Assembly: GCA_964442745.1 (NCBI GenBank)
Contig: CAYUAI010000082.1
Location: 1-17,545 of the forward strand
Direction: 5' to 3'
DNA from: CAYUAI01 sp964442745
GTDB taxonomy: Bacteria; Pseudomonadota; Gammaproteobacteria; S012-40
DNA: 17,545 nt
In this document: positions 1 through 7,938 of the stretch, piece after piece
Position numbering within the stretch: the stretch's first letter is position 1
Layout of the letters: each line of letters opens with the position of its first letter
Notes under the pieces: model-generated
Told to the model about the DNA's origin: nothing
Databases searched by the model: none
What the model saw: only the letters and a program-made list of their open reading frames with translations
Program-made: the position numbers and the translations under genes

Positions 1-60
1 TTTCTCGTCAGTTGCTGTATCTTAACAGACTGTCCGATTTTTAGGGTCCACTATAATCAG
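1..60. mobile_element. possible end of an insertion sequence
   Basis: The first bases contain a TGTCCGATTTTTAGGGTCC motif (about positions 31-49) that resembles the termini of IS3-type elements. It lies just upstream of the point where the following metallo-beta-lactamase-fold gene loses its reading frame and N-terminal half. That fits an element having inserted into that gene. No transposase is visible here, and the element would continue to the left of the window. The assignment rests on resemblance only. Confidence 0.3.
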
Positions 61-70
61 ATAGCCTTAA

Positions 71-655
71 AAAGCGAAAAATCCAGATATTATACTTCCT
101 AATACAACTTTTGAAGACGAATTTACGCTAACTGTTGGAAGAGAATCAATTCAATTCAGTAGCCTTAAAAACTTTCACTCTACAGATGCTGACACACTTA
201 TATATTTACCTCGAAACAAATTTCTTATTGCAATTGATACTATTTCTCCAGGGTATGCGCCCTTCAAAGAGTTTGAAGTAACACCTGATATCGAGGCTTA
301 TATTTCGATCCTTGATATTATTTTGGCTTACGATTTTGATCGAATCCTAACGGGTCACTTAGGGATACTCGGTGAGCGTTCCGATATTGAACAGGCTTTA
401 GCTTATGTGCAAGACGTAGAAAAAGTTGCGGCACAGACTATTGAATCGACATCGCTAGAAGAAGTGTTTGGCGTTGTTTATGCGGCGCTAAAAGAAAACA
501 AAAATTCAGACATCGCATATCGATACTACCTTGAAACACTGACAGATAAATGCAGCAAACAGATCGTTGCCAATTGGAAAAACACCCTTTCCGGTGTCGA
601 CGTTTGGTCAGATGGGCATTGCGGCAGAATGCTGATGTATCAACTCATGCACTGA
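71..655 (+). pseudogene. 5'-truncated metallo-beta-lactamase-fold hydrolase remnant
   Basis: An open frame of 194 codons runs from 71 to a TGA at 653-655, preceded in frame by TAG (62-64) and TAA (68-70). It contains the C-terminal half of an MBL-fold hydrolase: an NFHSTDADTLIYLP stretch (metal-binding His near residue 37 of the frame), a hydrophobic strand ending in the bridging Asp (LIAID), and a late TGH (metal-binding His). The N-terminal HxHxDH zinc motif that the family needs is missing. No ATG occurs in the first two thirds; the only early start is a TTG at 323, which would drop the first His and the bridging Asp. I infer a gene cut by an insertion, leaving a non-functional remnant. 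Which MBL subfamily it came from cannot be told. Confidence 0.7.
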
Positions 656-945
656 TGTTACCTAAAATAGGATTTAGGCATGAGGCTGAGACATTGGATG
701 ATATCTAATTACCAAAACTCTAACGAACACTATTCAGCAACGCCAGGTTAATTATAACAGTACAACTTGAAGAAATTAAAGCTCGTGAGTATTAACCTGT
801 AGGTAAAAATAAAAGAGTAATAATGAAAAAGTAACTTTACGAAATATTTTTGATGGCTTGAGGCAAATGGCAAATTTTCCAGTAATGCGGATAGAGTATG
901 CTATTAGCAATTAACTAAAATGGAAGGATGAAGGAGTTCAATATA
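656..945. other. intergenic spacer with a 9-bp inverted repeat
   Basis: AT-rich stretch between the MBL remnant and the exported-protein gene. The only structure I see is a perfect 9-bp inverted repeat, CAGGTTAAT at 744-752 and ATTAACCTG at 791-799, with a 38-nt interior. No convincing gene is present. A promoter for the downstream gene should lie here, but I cannot point to clear -35/-10 boxes. Confidence 0.4.
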
Positions 946-1941
946 ATGGATGTGAAAGAGCTATTAAAATGTAGTAACGCGGCGGGTTTATTGTTGGGGG
1001 CTATATTAACTGTTGCGTTATCGCCAACTGTACTCGCTGGCGATAACAAATTAGATATGTATGGTTATGTTGGTATGTGCTCCTTTAAAGTTAAAGGTAT
1101 GCCTGTGACTGGTGTTAATGAATATTGTGGTCAGCCAATATGGCGTTTCCCAACAATAGGGGCGCCAGTTCCTCAGGACTTCCATGGAGCGGCCATGGGT
1201 TCATATAATTCCGCACCAGATGCGACTGAAGCTTTGGCCTTATCTCCATCGAATTGCAGTGATGATTTATTGTTGGTAAGCACAACTGATCTAGATTTTT
1301 CTGTTGATCTGTTAGGCTTTCCGGATATGGATTCTCGTATGAAAAACATACCATTTAGGGAAGTGGCGATAATTGTTGATCCAAGTGGTTTAAGAAGTTT
1401 TGTTCCTTCGACGATACAACGTAATCCTCTACCGCCTTCAAAAAGTGCTCCCAGTGACCCGATTACACTTGGTAAGTGGCGTATGGCTAAAGGTGATATG
1501 AAAATAAACTGTAAAGCTGATGGAACTGCAAAAGTAAAATTTAAATTTAAAAACTTGATTCCAAAAGGACTGTATACCATGTGGGCGGTATGGAAAACGA
1601 CTCCGCCAGGTGCTGATTTTCCGAGTCCCGTACCACAACCTTTGAGTGGCGTGCCCAATGCCGTAGTGCCAGATAAAAAAGGTAGAGCGAAGTTCGAGCG
1701 AATGCTGGCGTGGTGTCCCATGGACCCTACACCTGATGGTTCAGAAATGTTGTTTGTGGTATTGGCGTATCATTCCGACGGAAATATGTACGGTTCTGTG
1801 CCAGAGCCTTCTTTAGACTTGGTTGATGTGCGGGCAAAGGATGGGACAATTTTTTCCACTTATCTGCCACCAGGCGCTGTGCTACATGATCACATGGATT
1901 TTGTCATTTCTCCCAGCGCGGAATATATTCTTGGGCAATAG
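946..1941 (+). CDS. exported protein of unknown function
   Basis: Encodes 331 residues from ATG 946. This start is preferred over the in-frame ATG at 928 because AAGGAG (931-936) sits 9 nt before it. Residues 1-31 form a classical signal peptide: a basic start, a hydrophobic core around LLLGAILTVAL, and a VLA cleavage site followed by GDNK. The mature protein should therefore be periplasmic or secreted. It has five cysteines (about residues 45, 61, 104, 189, 257), enough for disulfides. A central segment alternates hydrophobic and polar residues, as beta strands do, and carries an IPKGLYTMW motif (about 205-213). The C-terminal part has AYHSDGNMYG and HDHMDF. I do not recognise the family, and no enzyme motif is evident. 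It stands alone, with no operon partner: rimI downstream points the other way. Confidence 0.75.
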   Translation: MDVKELLKCSNAAGLLLGAILTVALSPTVLAGDNKLDMYGYVGMCSFKVKGMPVTGVNEYCGQPIWRFPTIGAPVPQDFHGAAMGSYNSAPDATEALALSPSNCSDDLLLVSTTDLDFSVDLLGFPDMDSRMKNIPFREVAIIVDPSGLRSFVPSTIQRNPLPPSKSAPSDPITLGKWRMAKGDMKINCKADGTAKVKFKFKNLIPKGLYTMWAVWKTTPPGADFPSPVPQPLSGVPNAVVPDKKGRAKFERMLAWCPMDPTPDGSEMLFVVLAYHSDGNMYGSVPEPSLDLVDVRAKDGTIFSTYLPPGAVLHDHMDFVISPSAEYILGQ

Positions 1942-2119
1942 TTTTTAAGATTAAAGTTCAAATCGGAAAGGTGGCCCTTCAAATGGTGCGCTAAAACTGT
2001 CGAAGCATTGGAATCATATTGATGGTCGAGCTATCCCGCTTATATTATTACGCTTCTCACTCGGTTATGACACTTCTCCAAGAAAAAATTCGATTGATCA
2101 ATAGGCAAGATTCATTTCC

Positions 2120-2584
2120 TTATATGGCTTTGGCCAGAATCAACGCATCTTCACGTCCACCGAAATCCGTTGGATAATAATCGGGGCGAGTACCTGCTTG
2201 ATCAAAACCTAGCGCATCATATAAAGCCAGCGCCGCCACATTAGATGGCCTCACTTCAAGAAACATGATGTCAACATTCTGTTGCTTCGCTTGGTCAATT
2301 AAATGGTATAACAATGTCCGCCCTAAACCCTGTTGTCGAGAAGCGTTGCACACACACAGGTTGAGAATATGAGCTTCTTGTACAGCAACGGACATGATGC
2401 CATACGCTTTGATGATCGCATGATGCTCTAATACGTCACATTGATAGTCCACCCGCAAACAGTCTTGAAAAATACCGGTCGTCCAGGGTGAAATATGGGC
2501 CTCTTGTTCAATGGCTAAGACACAGGATAAATCCGTCAACAACATTGGCCGTATGTGCAGATTTTCTTGTACGACAGCACTCAT
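2120..2584 (-). CDS. rimI: ribosomal-protein-alanine N-acetyltransferase RimI
   Basis: GNAT-family acetyltransferase of 154 residues, the usual RimI length. RimI acetylates the N-terminal alanine of ribosomal protein S18 using acetyl-CoA. Visible family marks are an N-terminal IRPM strand, the acetyl-CoA pyrophosphate loop RQQGLGR (83-89), and the FLEVRPSN segment with Glu110, followed by ALYDALGF with Tyr122 and a terminal YYP motif. These match the catalytic Glu and Tyr region of RimI. The ATG start overlaps the stop of the upstream uracil-DNA glycosylase gene by 4 nt (ATGA), so the two are translationally coupled. It is the last gene of the long minus-strand block. In many proteobacteria rimI lies near tsaB; that neighbour is absent here. 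Confidence 0.9.
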   Translation of the reverse strand: MSAVVQENLHIRPMLLTDLSCVLAIEQEAHISPWTTGIFQDCLRVDYQCDVLEHHAIIKAYGIMSVAVQEAHILNLCVCNASRQQGLGRTLLYHLIDQAKQQNVDIMFLEVRPSNVAALALYDALGFDQAGTRPDYYPTDFGGREDALILAKAI

Positions 2585-3318
2585 AAGTTAGCTCTCAAGG
2601 TTTGCTTAGCTAACAACAAATCTTGCCAAGCTTTCGCCTTTTCCCGTGGTGAACGTAACAAATAAGCGGGATGGTATACCACCACCACAGGAATCGCTTG
2701 TTCACCGTAATAATGTACTTTACCACGCAAACTACCGACCTTGGTATCCAATGGCTGTTTTAATAGGTTAATCGCCGAAACACGCCCGACGCTTAGAATA
2801 ATTTTGGGCTTGACTAGTGCAATTTGTTGTTGCAAATAAGGTTCGCAACACAGCGCTTCTTGCGCGGATGGGTTCCGATTATTCGGCGGGCGACACTTAA
2901 GAATATTGGCAATAAATACCGCTTCCCGTTGCAAGCCCAAAGCACATAACATCTCGTTAAGTAACAAGCCCGCCCGCCCCACAAATGGTTCACCTTGTTT
3001 GTCCTCGTCATAGCCAGGTGCTTCCCCGATAATCATCCAATCAGCCTTCTCATTGCCCTCCCCAAAGACCGCCTGAGTCCGTGTTTCATGGAGTTGACAA
3101 CCGGTACACTGACTCACCTTGGCCCGCAAGCTTGGCCAGTCCAGCACCGTTGTCTCACTCTTCAATGGCGAAGTGTTCTGTACCACTTCAGTCCTTGGCT
3201 CATCAGGCATCACCATCTTATCAAGCTGAGCCTTTGAATGATCGTTAGCAAACCAGCCCGGTTTTGCTTGCCAGTAAGGAATACCTAAGGCTTTTAAATA
3301 TTCTTCACGTGCGGGCAT
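2581..3318 (-). CDS. type-4 (iron-sulfur) uracil-DNA glycosylase
   Basis: Family-4 uracil-DNA glycosylase of 245 residues. It removes uracil from DNA to start base excision repair. Four cysteines suited to a [4Fe-4S] cluster are present: Cys71 and Cys74 (CTGC), Cys142 (KCRPP) and Cys157/158. The uracil-pocket motif GEAPGYDE spans 98-105, followed by GEPFVGRAG. The second catalytic motif, YHPAYLLR, is at 215-222. The first 60 residues are a family-typical variable N-terminal extension. The gene starts 13 nt after the leuA stop and overlaps rimI by 4 nt, so it is probably co-transcribed with both. No strong Shine-Dalgarno precedes the ATG, which suggests coupling to leuA translation. Confidence 0.9.
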   Translation of the reverse strand: MPAREEYLKALGIPYWQAKPGWFANDHSKAQLDKMVMPDEPRTEVVQNTSPLKSETTVLDWPSLRAKVSQCTGCQLHETRTQAVFGEGNEKADWMIIGEAPGYDEDKQGEPFVGRAGLLLNEMLCALGLQREAVFIANILKCRPPNNRNPSAQEALCCEPYLQQQIALVKPKIILSVGRVSAINLLKQPLDTKVGSLRGKVHYYGEQAIPVVVVYHPAYLLRSPREKAKAWQDLLLAKQTLRANL

Positions 3319-3331
3319 ATGAATGATACAT

Positions 3332-4876
3332 CTATACGTCCCCTAATTGAGGGTGCGAACGCTCATTGGGCTGTGTCAATTTATTGAGCGCATGGATATA
3401 GGCTTTTGCTGAAGCAATAACAATATCAGTATCGGCCCCTTGACCATTGACAATGCGCCCCTCTTTTGCCAAACGAACGGTGACTTCACCTTGGGCATCC
3501 GTACCGCGAGTAATATTGTTCACTGAATATAATTGTAATTTCGCCTCACTATGAATGATCTGCTCAATGGCCCGAAAAGAAGCATCCACCGGTCCACCAC
3601 CGGTGGCTTCGGCACATTGCTCTTTCCCCTCAACCGTCAGTGTGATTCGTGCGTAGGGCGTCTCACCGGTTTCCGAGCAAACATGCAAATAAGTCAACTT
3701 CACCCATTCGTTTTCTGCCTCAAAACTGGCTTCAGATACCAGCGCTTGTAAATCCTCATCGTACACTTCATGTTTTTTATCGGCTAAGGTTTTGAATCGA
3801 GCAAACGCGGTATTTAATGCTTCTTCTGAGCCAAAGCTAATATTTAACGCTTGCAAGCGAGTACGAAACGCATTTCGGCCAGAGTGCTTGCCTAACACCA
3901 TGCGATTAGCCGACCAGCCCACATCTTCGGCTCTCATGATTTCATAGGTTTCACGACTCTTAAGCACGCCATCTTGATGAATGCCTGATTCGTGAGCAAA
4001 AGCATTGACACCAACAATGGCCTTATTTGGCTGTACCGCAAAGCCGGTAATGCCCGATACCAAGCGGGACGCCGTCACAATTTGAGTGGTATCCACATTT
4101 ATTTCACAACGGAACACATCTCGCCGAGTTGTCACCGCCATCACCACTTCTTCTAGCGCCGCATTACCGGCACGCTCTCCCAAACCATTGATGGTACATT
4201 CCACTTGCCGCGCCCCATTGATAACGGCGGACAATGAGTTCGCCACCGCCAACCCTAAATCGTTATGGCAGTGAACAGAAAAAATAGCTTTGTCAGAATT
4301 CGGGGTGCCCGCACGCAATTGGCTAATCAATACACCAAATTGATCAGGCACATTATAACCCACGGTATCCGGGATATTTACCGTCGTTGCCCCCGCCTTA
4401 ATGACGGCTTCTAACACACGACACAAGAATGCAACGTCAGAACGCCCAGCATCTTCCGGTGAAAATTCCACATCATCGGTATATTTTCGCGCTCGTTTGA
4501 CTGCCGCCACCGCTTGTTTGAGCACTTGCTCAGGTTCCATGCGCAATTTCATTTTCATGTGAATTGGTGAGGTCGCAATGAAGGTATGAATGCGAGGACG
4601 TTCGGCCCCTTTTAATGCTTCGCCCGCCCGATCAATATCCTTATCAAGCGCTCTTGACAAACCACAAACGGTACTCTCTTTGATCACATCTGCAACGGCT
4701 TTGACGGCCGCAAAATCCCCCGGACTGGCAATGGGAAAACCTGCCTCAATCACATCCACCCGCATACGCTCCAAAGCCTTTGCAATGCGGACTTTTTCGT
4801 CTTTTGTCATGGACGCCCCAGGGCTTTGCTCACCGTCACGCAAAGTGGTATCAAAGATAATCAGTCTATCTGTCAT
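3332..4876 (-). CDS. leuA: 2-isopropylmalate synthase
   Basis: First committed enzyme of leucine synthesis: it condenses acetyl-CoA with 2-ketoisovalerate to give 2-isopropylmalate. The 514-residue length matches the bacterial LeuA type. The N-terminal TIM barrel opens with DTTLRDGEQSPG. Divalent-metal ligands are visible at Asp14, His202 and His204 (HCHND) and Asn238 (GERAGN). A linker region with ESGIHQDGVLK follows. The C-terminal part (about 390-500) is the regulatory LeuA dimer domain, with GGGPVDASF, which binds leucine for feedback inhibition in the family. Its substrate comes from the IlvI/H-IlvC pathway encoded upstream in the same orientation. It lies 23 nt after pssA. The other leu genes (leuB, C, D) are not in the window. 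Confidence 0.96.
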   Translation of the reverse strand: MTDRLIIFDTTLRDGEQSPGASMTKDEKVRIAKALERMRVDVIEAGFPIASPGDFAAVKAVADVIKESTVCGLSRALDKDIDRAGEALKGAERPRIHTFIATSPIHMKMKLRMEPEQVLKQAVAAVKRARKYTDDVEFSPEDAGRSDVAFLCRVLEAVIKAGATTVNIPDTVGYNVPDQFGVLISQLRAGTPNSDKAIFSVHCHNDLGLAVANSLSAVINGARQVECTINGLGERAGNAALEEVVMAVTTRRDVFRCEINVDTTQIVTASRLVSGITGFAVQPNKAIVGVNAFAHESGIHQDGVLKSRETYEIMRAEDVGWSANRMVLGKHSGRNAFRTRLQALNISFGSEEALNTAFARFKTLADKKHEVYDEDLQALVSEASFEAENEWVKLTYLHVCSETGETPYARITLTVEGKEQCAEATGGGPVDASFRAIEQIIHSEAKLQLYSVNNITRGTDAQGEVTVRLAKEGRIVNGQGADTDIVIASAKAYIHALNKLTQPNERSHPQLGDV

Positions 4877-4899
4877 AATTCAGAGTCCAAAAAATCATA

Positions 4900-5718
4900 T
4901 CACCTCGGTGTGGAATTAGTGTCTTCGTCTTTTTTATCCGTATCCTGCCCACTCATACGTCGCTCTGCCCTTTTTTGCCGCAACCCCCAGATTGTTAAAA
5001 AAGGCCCTGAACATAAATAAACTAAAAATATAAAAAATAAAACTTGAGGAGGATCAATGGAAATAAAAACAAACACCATCACCATCACTAATAACGTGAC
5101 AAACGGTATTTTTCCTTTGAAATCGATATCTTTAAAACTGTAGTAACGCATATTACTCACCATTAATACCCCCGCGAGTAGCGTTAATACCAAAGCAAAT
5201 ATTGCTAAGTCGTCTGCCCCACCATTGTATTCTTCGCCAATCCATACCATACCGGCAATCACTGCCGCCGCCGACGGACTTGGCAACCCTTGAAAAAAGC
5301 GCTTGTCTACGCTCTCTACCTGGGTGTTAAAACGGGCTAACCGTAGCGCTGCCGCCGCCGCGTATACGAATGAAATCAACCAGCCTAATTTTCCCAGTTC
5401 ATTGAGCGACCAAACAAACATAATCAGTGCAGGCGCCAACCCAAAGGAAATCATGTCCGCCAAACTGTCGTATTGCACACCAAACTCGCTTTCGGTGTTC
5501 GTCAGTCTTGCCACCCGCCCATCCAATCCATCGAGCACCATGGCCACAAATATGGCCATCGCCGACTGCTCAAATTGACCATTAATGGCAGAAATGATGG
5601 CGTAAAAGCCGGCGAACAAACAACCTGTGGTAAATAAATTAGGTAACAAATAAATGCCTTTACGGCGAGCTTGTCCGTTGGGAGAGGGTTCCACGTTAAT
5701 TAAACTCCATCTAAGCAT
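4900..5718 (-). CDS. pssA: CDP-diacylglycerol--serine O-phosphatidyltransferase
   Basis: Integral membrane enzyme that makes phosphatidylserine from CDP-diacylglycerol and L-serine. The CDP-alcohol phosphotransferase signature DG-x2-AR-x8-G-x3-D-x3-D is complete, from Asp66 to Asp88 in the 272-residue form. About seven hydrophobic segments follow, starting with YLLPNLFTTGCLFAG, in keeping with the type-II (Bacillus-like) PssA. The C-terminal tail is charged and cytoplasmic. I chose ATG 5718, which has AGGA 6 nt before it; an in-frame TTG at 5736 would add six residues. The gene is 24 nt after the psd-like gene, a pairing typical of phosphatidylethanolamine synthesis operons, and 23 nt before leuA. 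Confidence 0.94.
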   Translation of the reverse strand: MLRWSLINVEPSPNGQARRKGIYLLPNLFTTGCLFAGFYAIISAINGQFEQSAMAIFVAMVLDGLDGRVARLTNTESEFGVQYDSLADMISFGLAPALIMFVWSLNELGKLGWLISFVYAAAAALRLARFNTQVESVDKRFFQGLPSPSAAAVIAGMVWIGEEYNGGADDLAIFALVLTLLAGVLMVSNMRYYSFKDIDFKGKIPFVTLLVMVMVFVFISIDPPQVLFFIFLVYLCSGPFLTIWGLRQKRAERRMSGQDTDKKDEDTNSTPR

Positions 5719-5742
5719 ACTAATTCCTAAAACCAATAAGGA

Positions 5743-6399
5743 TCACGCACCATCCATTGAATGAATATGGACGGCTCGATTGTGAATAATGGTAGCGATA
5801 ATATCGCTTCCTGATTTAACATGATCACCGATGTTAACTTGAATTCGGCAGCGCAATGGTAAGTAAATATCCACTTTTTTTCCAAAGAGAATAAAGCCAA
5901 ACCGTTGCCCGTGCCCCATCCGCTCACCGGGCTGCACATAACACTTCAATTGATGCCAGGAATTGTTATCTATCGCCCAAATCACATCATCGCCTTCATC
6001 AGTTTGCACATACAGCCCATAATGCGTTACTTGAGGATGCCGCTCACTGCCGGGTAACCACTGGTGTAAAATTCTTCCTTCCAGTGGACTACGCACTGAA
6101 AAAACACCAGAATAATGCATGTTGATGGATATTTTCATGACACGTTGTCCAAGGTAAGGTTCGATTGTTTGTTCAATCATCGTTATTGCACCATCCACCG
6201 GCGATACAATGCCCAATGGCACCGAGGGAATTTTGCGCCTTGGATCTCGATAAAGGAACAGCAATATACAGAGAATAGTAAAAGACAAGAAAAATGCAGA
6301 ATAGTTAATGAAAAAGCCAGCGATTATTGAAAAAAAAGTAACAATACCGGTTAATAACCATCCTTCTCGCGCAATGAAGGGATGTCGATTAGATACCAT
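5743..6399 (-). CDS. phosphatidylserine decarboxylase-like protein lacking the usual catalytic residues
   Basis: A 218-residue protein of the short phosphatidylserine decarboxylase-related family. Two hydrophobic helices (about 14-31 and 34-50) end in YRDPRR, followed by the conserved SPVDG (66-70) and a soluble beta-rich domain ending in FGKKVDIYLP (172-181). In active short Psd enzymes the Gly-Ser bond in FGSRVD self-cleaves to make the pyruvoyl group. Here the Ser position is Lys174. The upstream DVHVNR-type motif, with its catalytic His, reads GVFSVR here (98-103). So the fold is recognisable, but neither self-processing nor decarboxylation is expected by the known mechanism. The place beside pssA suggests a role in phospholipid metabolism or a structural one. 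The ATG has only a weak ribosome-binding site. Confidence 0.8.
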   Translation of the reverse strand: MVSNRHPFIAREGWLLTGIVTFFSIIAGFFINYSAFFLSFTILCILLFLYRDPRRKIPSVPLGIVSPVDGAITMIEQTIEPYLGQRVMKISINMHYSGVFSVRSPLEGRILHQWLPGSERHPQVTHYGLYVQTDEGDDVIWAIDNNSWHQLKCYVQPGERMGHGQRFGFILFGKKVDIYLPLRCRIQVNIGDHVKSGSDIIATIIHNRAVHIHSMDGA

Positions 6400-6552
6400 G
6401 CCTAATCCGTTATAGAAAAGCCATCAATGACTTGAGGAAAAGATCAAGCGATTTTTAAAGCACTTGATTGTATGACCAACATTGGACAGCCTATCGTTTG
6501 ATCTCGCTTGACGATATTCAATCGCTAAGCGGCCCAATGTCGGTGATTAAAA
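6400..6552 (-). other. structured spacer between ilvC and the psd-like gene
   Basis: This 153-nt spacer is dense in inverted repeats. An imperfect 12-bp pair (CCAACATTGGAC near 6476-6487, GCCCAATGTCGG near 6533-6544, 10 of 12 matching) encloses a second one (TATCGT 6492-6497, ACGATA 6511-6516). Separately, ATCAAG 6443-6448 pairs with CTTGAT 6463-6468. On the minus strand these follow the ilvC stop. They could form a terminator or RNA-stability element that partly separates ilvC from psd-pssA-leuA. No strong T-run is present, so I do not call a terminator. Confidence 0.4.
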
Positions 6553-7569
6553 TTAATTTTTTGACTTATCAACAATCTTCTTGGCTTTAATCCAAGGCAT
6601 CATATCCCGCAAACCCTCTCCCACTTTCTCAATGGCATGCTCACGTCCGATGCGGCGTTTTGCTTTGAGTGTCGCCGCCCCCGCTTGATTCTCTAAAATA
6701 AATTCTCGGGCAAATTCACCCGATTGAATTTCTTGAAGAATTTTTTTCATTTCCCGTTTGGTTTGTTCGGTAATAATACGTGGACCCCGGGTTAAATCAC
6801 CATATTCGGCAGTGTTGGAAATGGAGTAACGCATATTCGCAATCCCCCCTTCATACATCAAATCAACAATCAACTTGAGTTCATGCAAACACTCGAAATA
6901 CGCCATTTCTGGGGCATAACCCGCTTCGACCAACGTTTCAAATCCGGCTTGAACTAAGGCTGTTGCACCACCACATAACACCGCTTGCTCACCAAACAAA
7001 TCGGTTTCGGTTTCTTCCCGGAAATTCGTTTCAATCACACCGGCCCGTCCGCCGCCATTCGCACTGGCATAAGACAAGGCCAGCGCTTTTGCTTTGCCAG
7101 AAACATCTTGATGTACCGCGATCAGCGTGGGCACACCACCACCTTCCTGGTAAGTGGAACGCACTAAATGACCAGGCCCTTTCGGTGCCACCATGATGAC
7201 ATCCAGATCAGCACGCGGCTCAATTTGTTGAAAGTGAATATTGAAACCATGGGCAAAGGCTAAAGCAGCGCCTTGCTTTAGATTAGGCTCGATATCCGAT
7301 TGATACAAGGCCGCTTGATTTTCATCCGGCGCCAGTATCATCACCACGTCGGCGGAACTCACGGCGTCAGCAATGGGTTTGACGGATAATCCGGCACTTT
7401 CTGCTTTAGCCACCGAAGCGGACCCCGAGCGCAAGCCAACCACAACGTTTACCCCAGATTCTTTCAAATTATTGGCATGGGCATGCCCTTGTGAACCATA
7501 ACCAACAATGGCGACTTTCTTATTTTTGATTAAAGAAAGATCGGCGTCTTTATCGTAATAAACTTGCAT
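6553..7569 (-). CDS. ilvC: ketol-acid reductoisomerase (NADP+), class I
   Basis: Second common enzyme of isoleucine and valine synthesis. It isomerises and reduces acetolactate or acetohydroxybutyrate using NADPH and Mg2+. The 338-residue length is that of the short class I enzymes. The Rossmann motif GYGSQG is at 23-28, and the following LRSGS segment is consistent with NADPH preference. The catalytic-loop His107 lies in FAHGFN, and PKGPGHLVR is at 129-137. The metal ligands fall where class I has them: Asp190, Glu194, Glu226 and Glu230. The ATG is preceded by GGAGG at a good distance. A 369-nt spacer separates it from ilvH, so it may have its own promoter or depend on RNA structure there. 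Confidence 0.97.
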   Translation of the reverse strand: MQVYYDKDADLSLIKNKKVAIVGYGSQGHAHANNLKESGVNVVVGLRSGSASVAKAESAGLSVKPIADAVSSADVVMILAPDENQAALYQSDIEPNLKQGAALAFAHGFNIHFQQIEPRADLDVIMVAPKGPGHLVRSTYQEGGGVPTLIAVHQDVSGKAKALALSYASANGGGRAGVIETNFREETETDLFGEQAVLCGGATALVQAGFETLVEAGYAPEMAYFECLHELKLIVDLMYEGGIANMRYSISNTAEYGDLTRGPRIITEQTKREMKKILQEIQSGEFAREFILENQAGAATLKAKRRIGREHAIEKVGEGLRDMMPWIKAKKIVDKSKN

Positions 7570-7761
7570 GTTTCCTCCAACACTTTAAACACTAACAATA
7601 ATGATTCCTAACCTACATTTCACGCCTGAATGTGTGAAAATCGCGATGAGCACTGCATTTCACAAAGGTGTTTCTGAAGGCGGTAGATACTTGCTGCATT
7701 GCCGCCTGAATAAAAATTTCTGTAGAACCTTATTAAAGATCACCTGACCTAGCACACTATA

Positions 7762-7787
7762 GGTGGATTCACTTCGCTTGCTCCACC
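7762..7787. repeat. short REP-like hairpin
   Basis: GGTGGA (7762-7767) and TCCACC (7782-7787) flank a 14-nt interior containing CACTTCGCTTG. Short GC-rich palindromes with a CTTCGCTT interior are common as dispersed intergenic repeats in bacteria. Only one copy was seen in this window, so repeat status is inferred. Confidence 0.3.
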
Positions 7788-7841
7788 CGACTCCGTACTC
7801 ACCGGCGCATGAAGCGCGGGATGAGATGCTTAATTTAAGAC

Positions 7842-7917
7842 GCTGCTTGGTTAAAAAATATCGAGCGAAAAGTCATCAAGATGGCTTGGCAGCCGATTCA
7901 TTTTTTAACCAAACAGC
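7842..7917. repeat. 18-bp inverted repeat downstream of ilvH
   Basis: GCTGCTTGGTTAAAAAAT at 7842-7859 and ATTTTTTAACCAAACAGC at 7900-7917 are complementary at 17 of 18 positions, around a 40-nt interior. On the ilv strand the structure starts about 20 nt after the ilvH stop. It could fold into a long hairpin in the ilv transcript, protecting the ilvIH message or attenuating read-through into ilvC. It could also be the terminal repeats of a very small non-autonomous element. Confidence 0.6.
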
Positions 7918-7938
7918 CTCTAAAGGAGGCCGCACGCA

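Larger units (their letters stand above)
7570..7938. other. ilvH-ilvC spacer without a gene
   Basis: 369 nt with no credible coding sequence on either strand, unusual within an ilvIHC run, where these genes are often nearly adjacent. It holds several inverted repeats: GCCTC/GAGGC at 7916-7930 beside the ilvH stop, the long 18-bp pair at 7842-7917, GGTGGA/TCCACC at 7762-7787, and AGGCGG/CCGCCT at 7678-7707. The minus-strand side next to ilvC carries its Shine-Dalgarno. The spacer could host an ilvC promoter, a processing site or an inserted small repeat element. I cannot choose between these from sequence alone. Confidence 0.5.

Noticed and set aside
846..914. short plus-strand open frame ending MANFPVMRIEYAISN before the exported-protein gene
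   Set aside because: Very short, without a ribosome-binding site or recognisable similarity; it may be a decayed tail, but nothing supports a gene.
1173..1721. 182-codon minus-strand open frame inside the exported-protein gene
   Set aside because: It is antisense to a gene with a clear signal peptide and ribosome-binding site, and its translation shows no family features.
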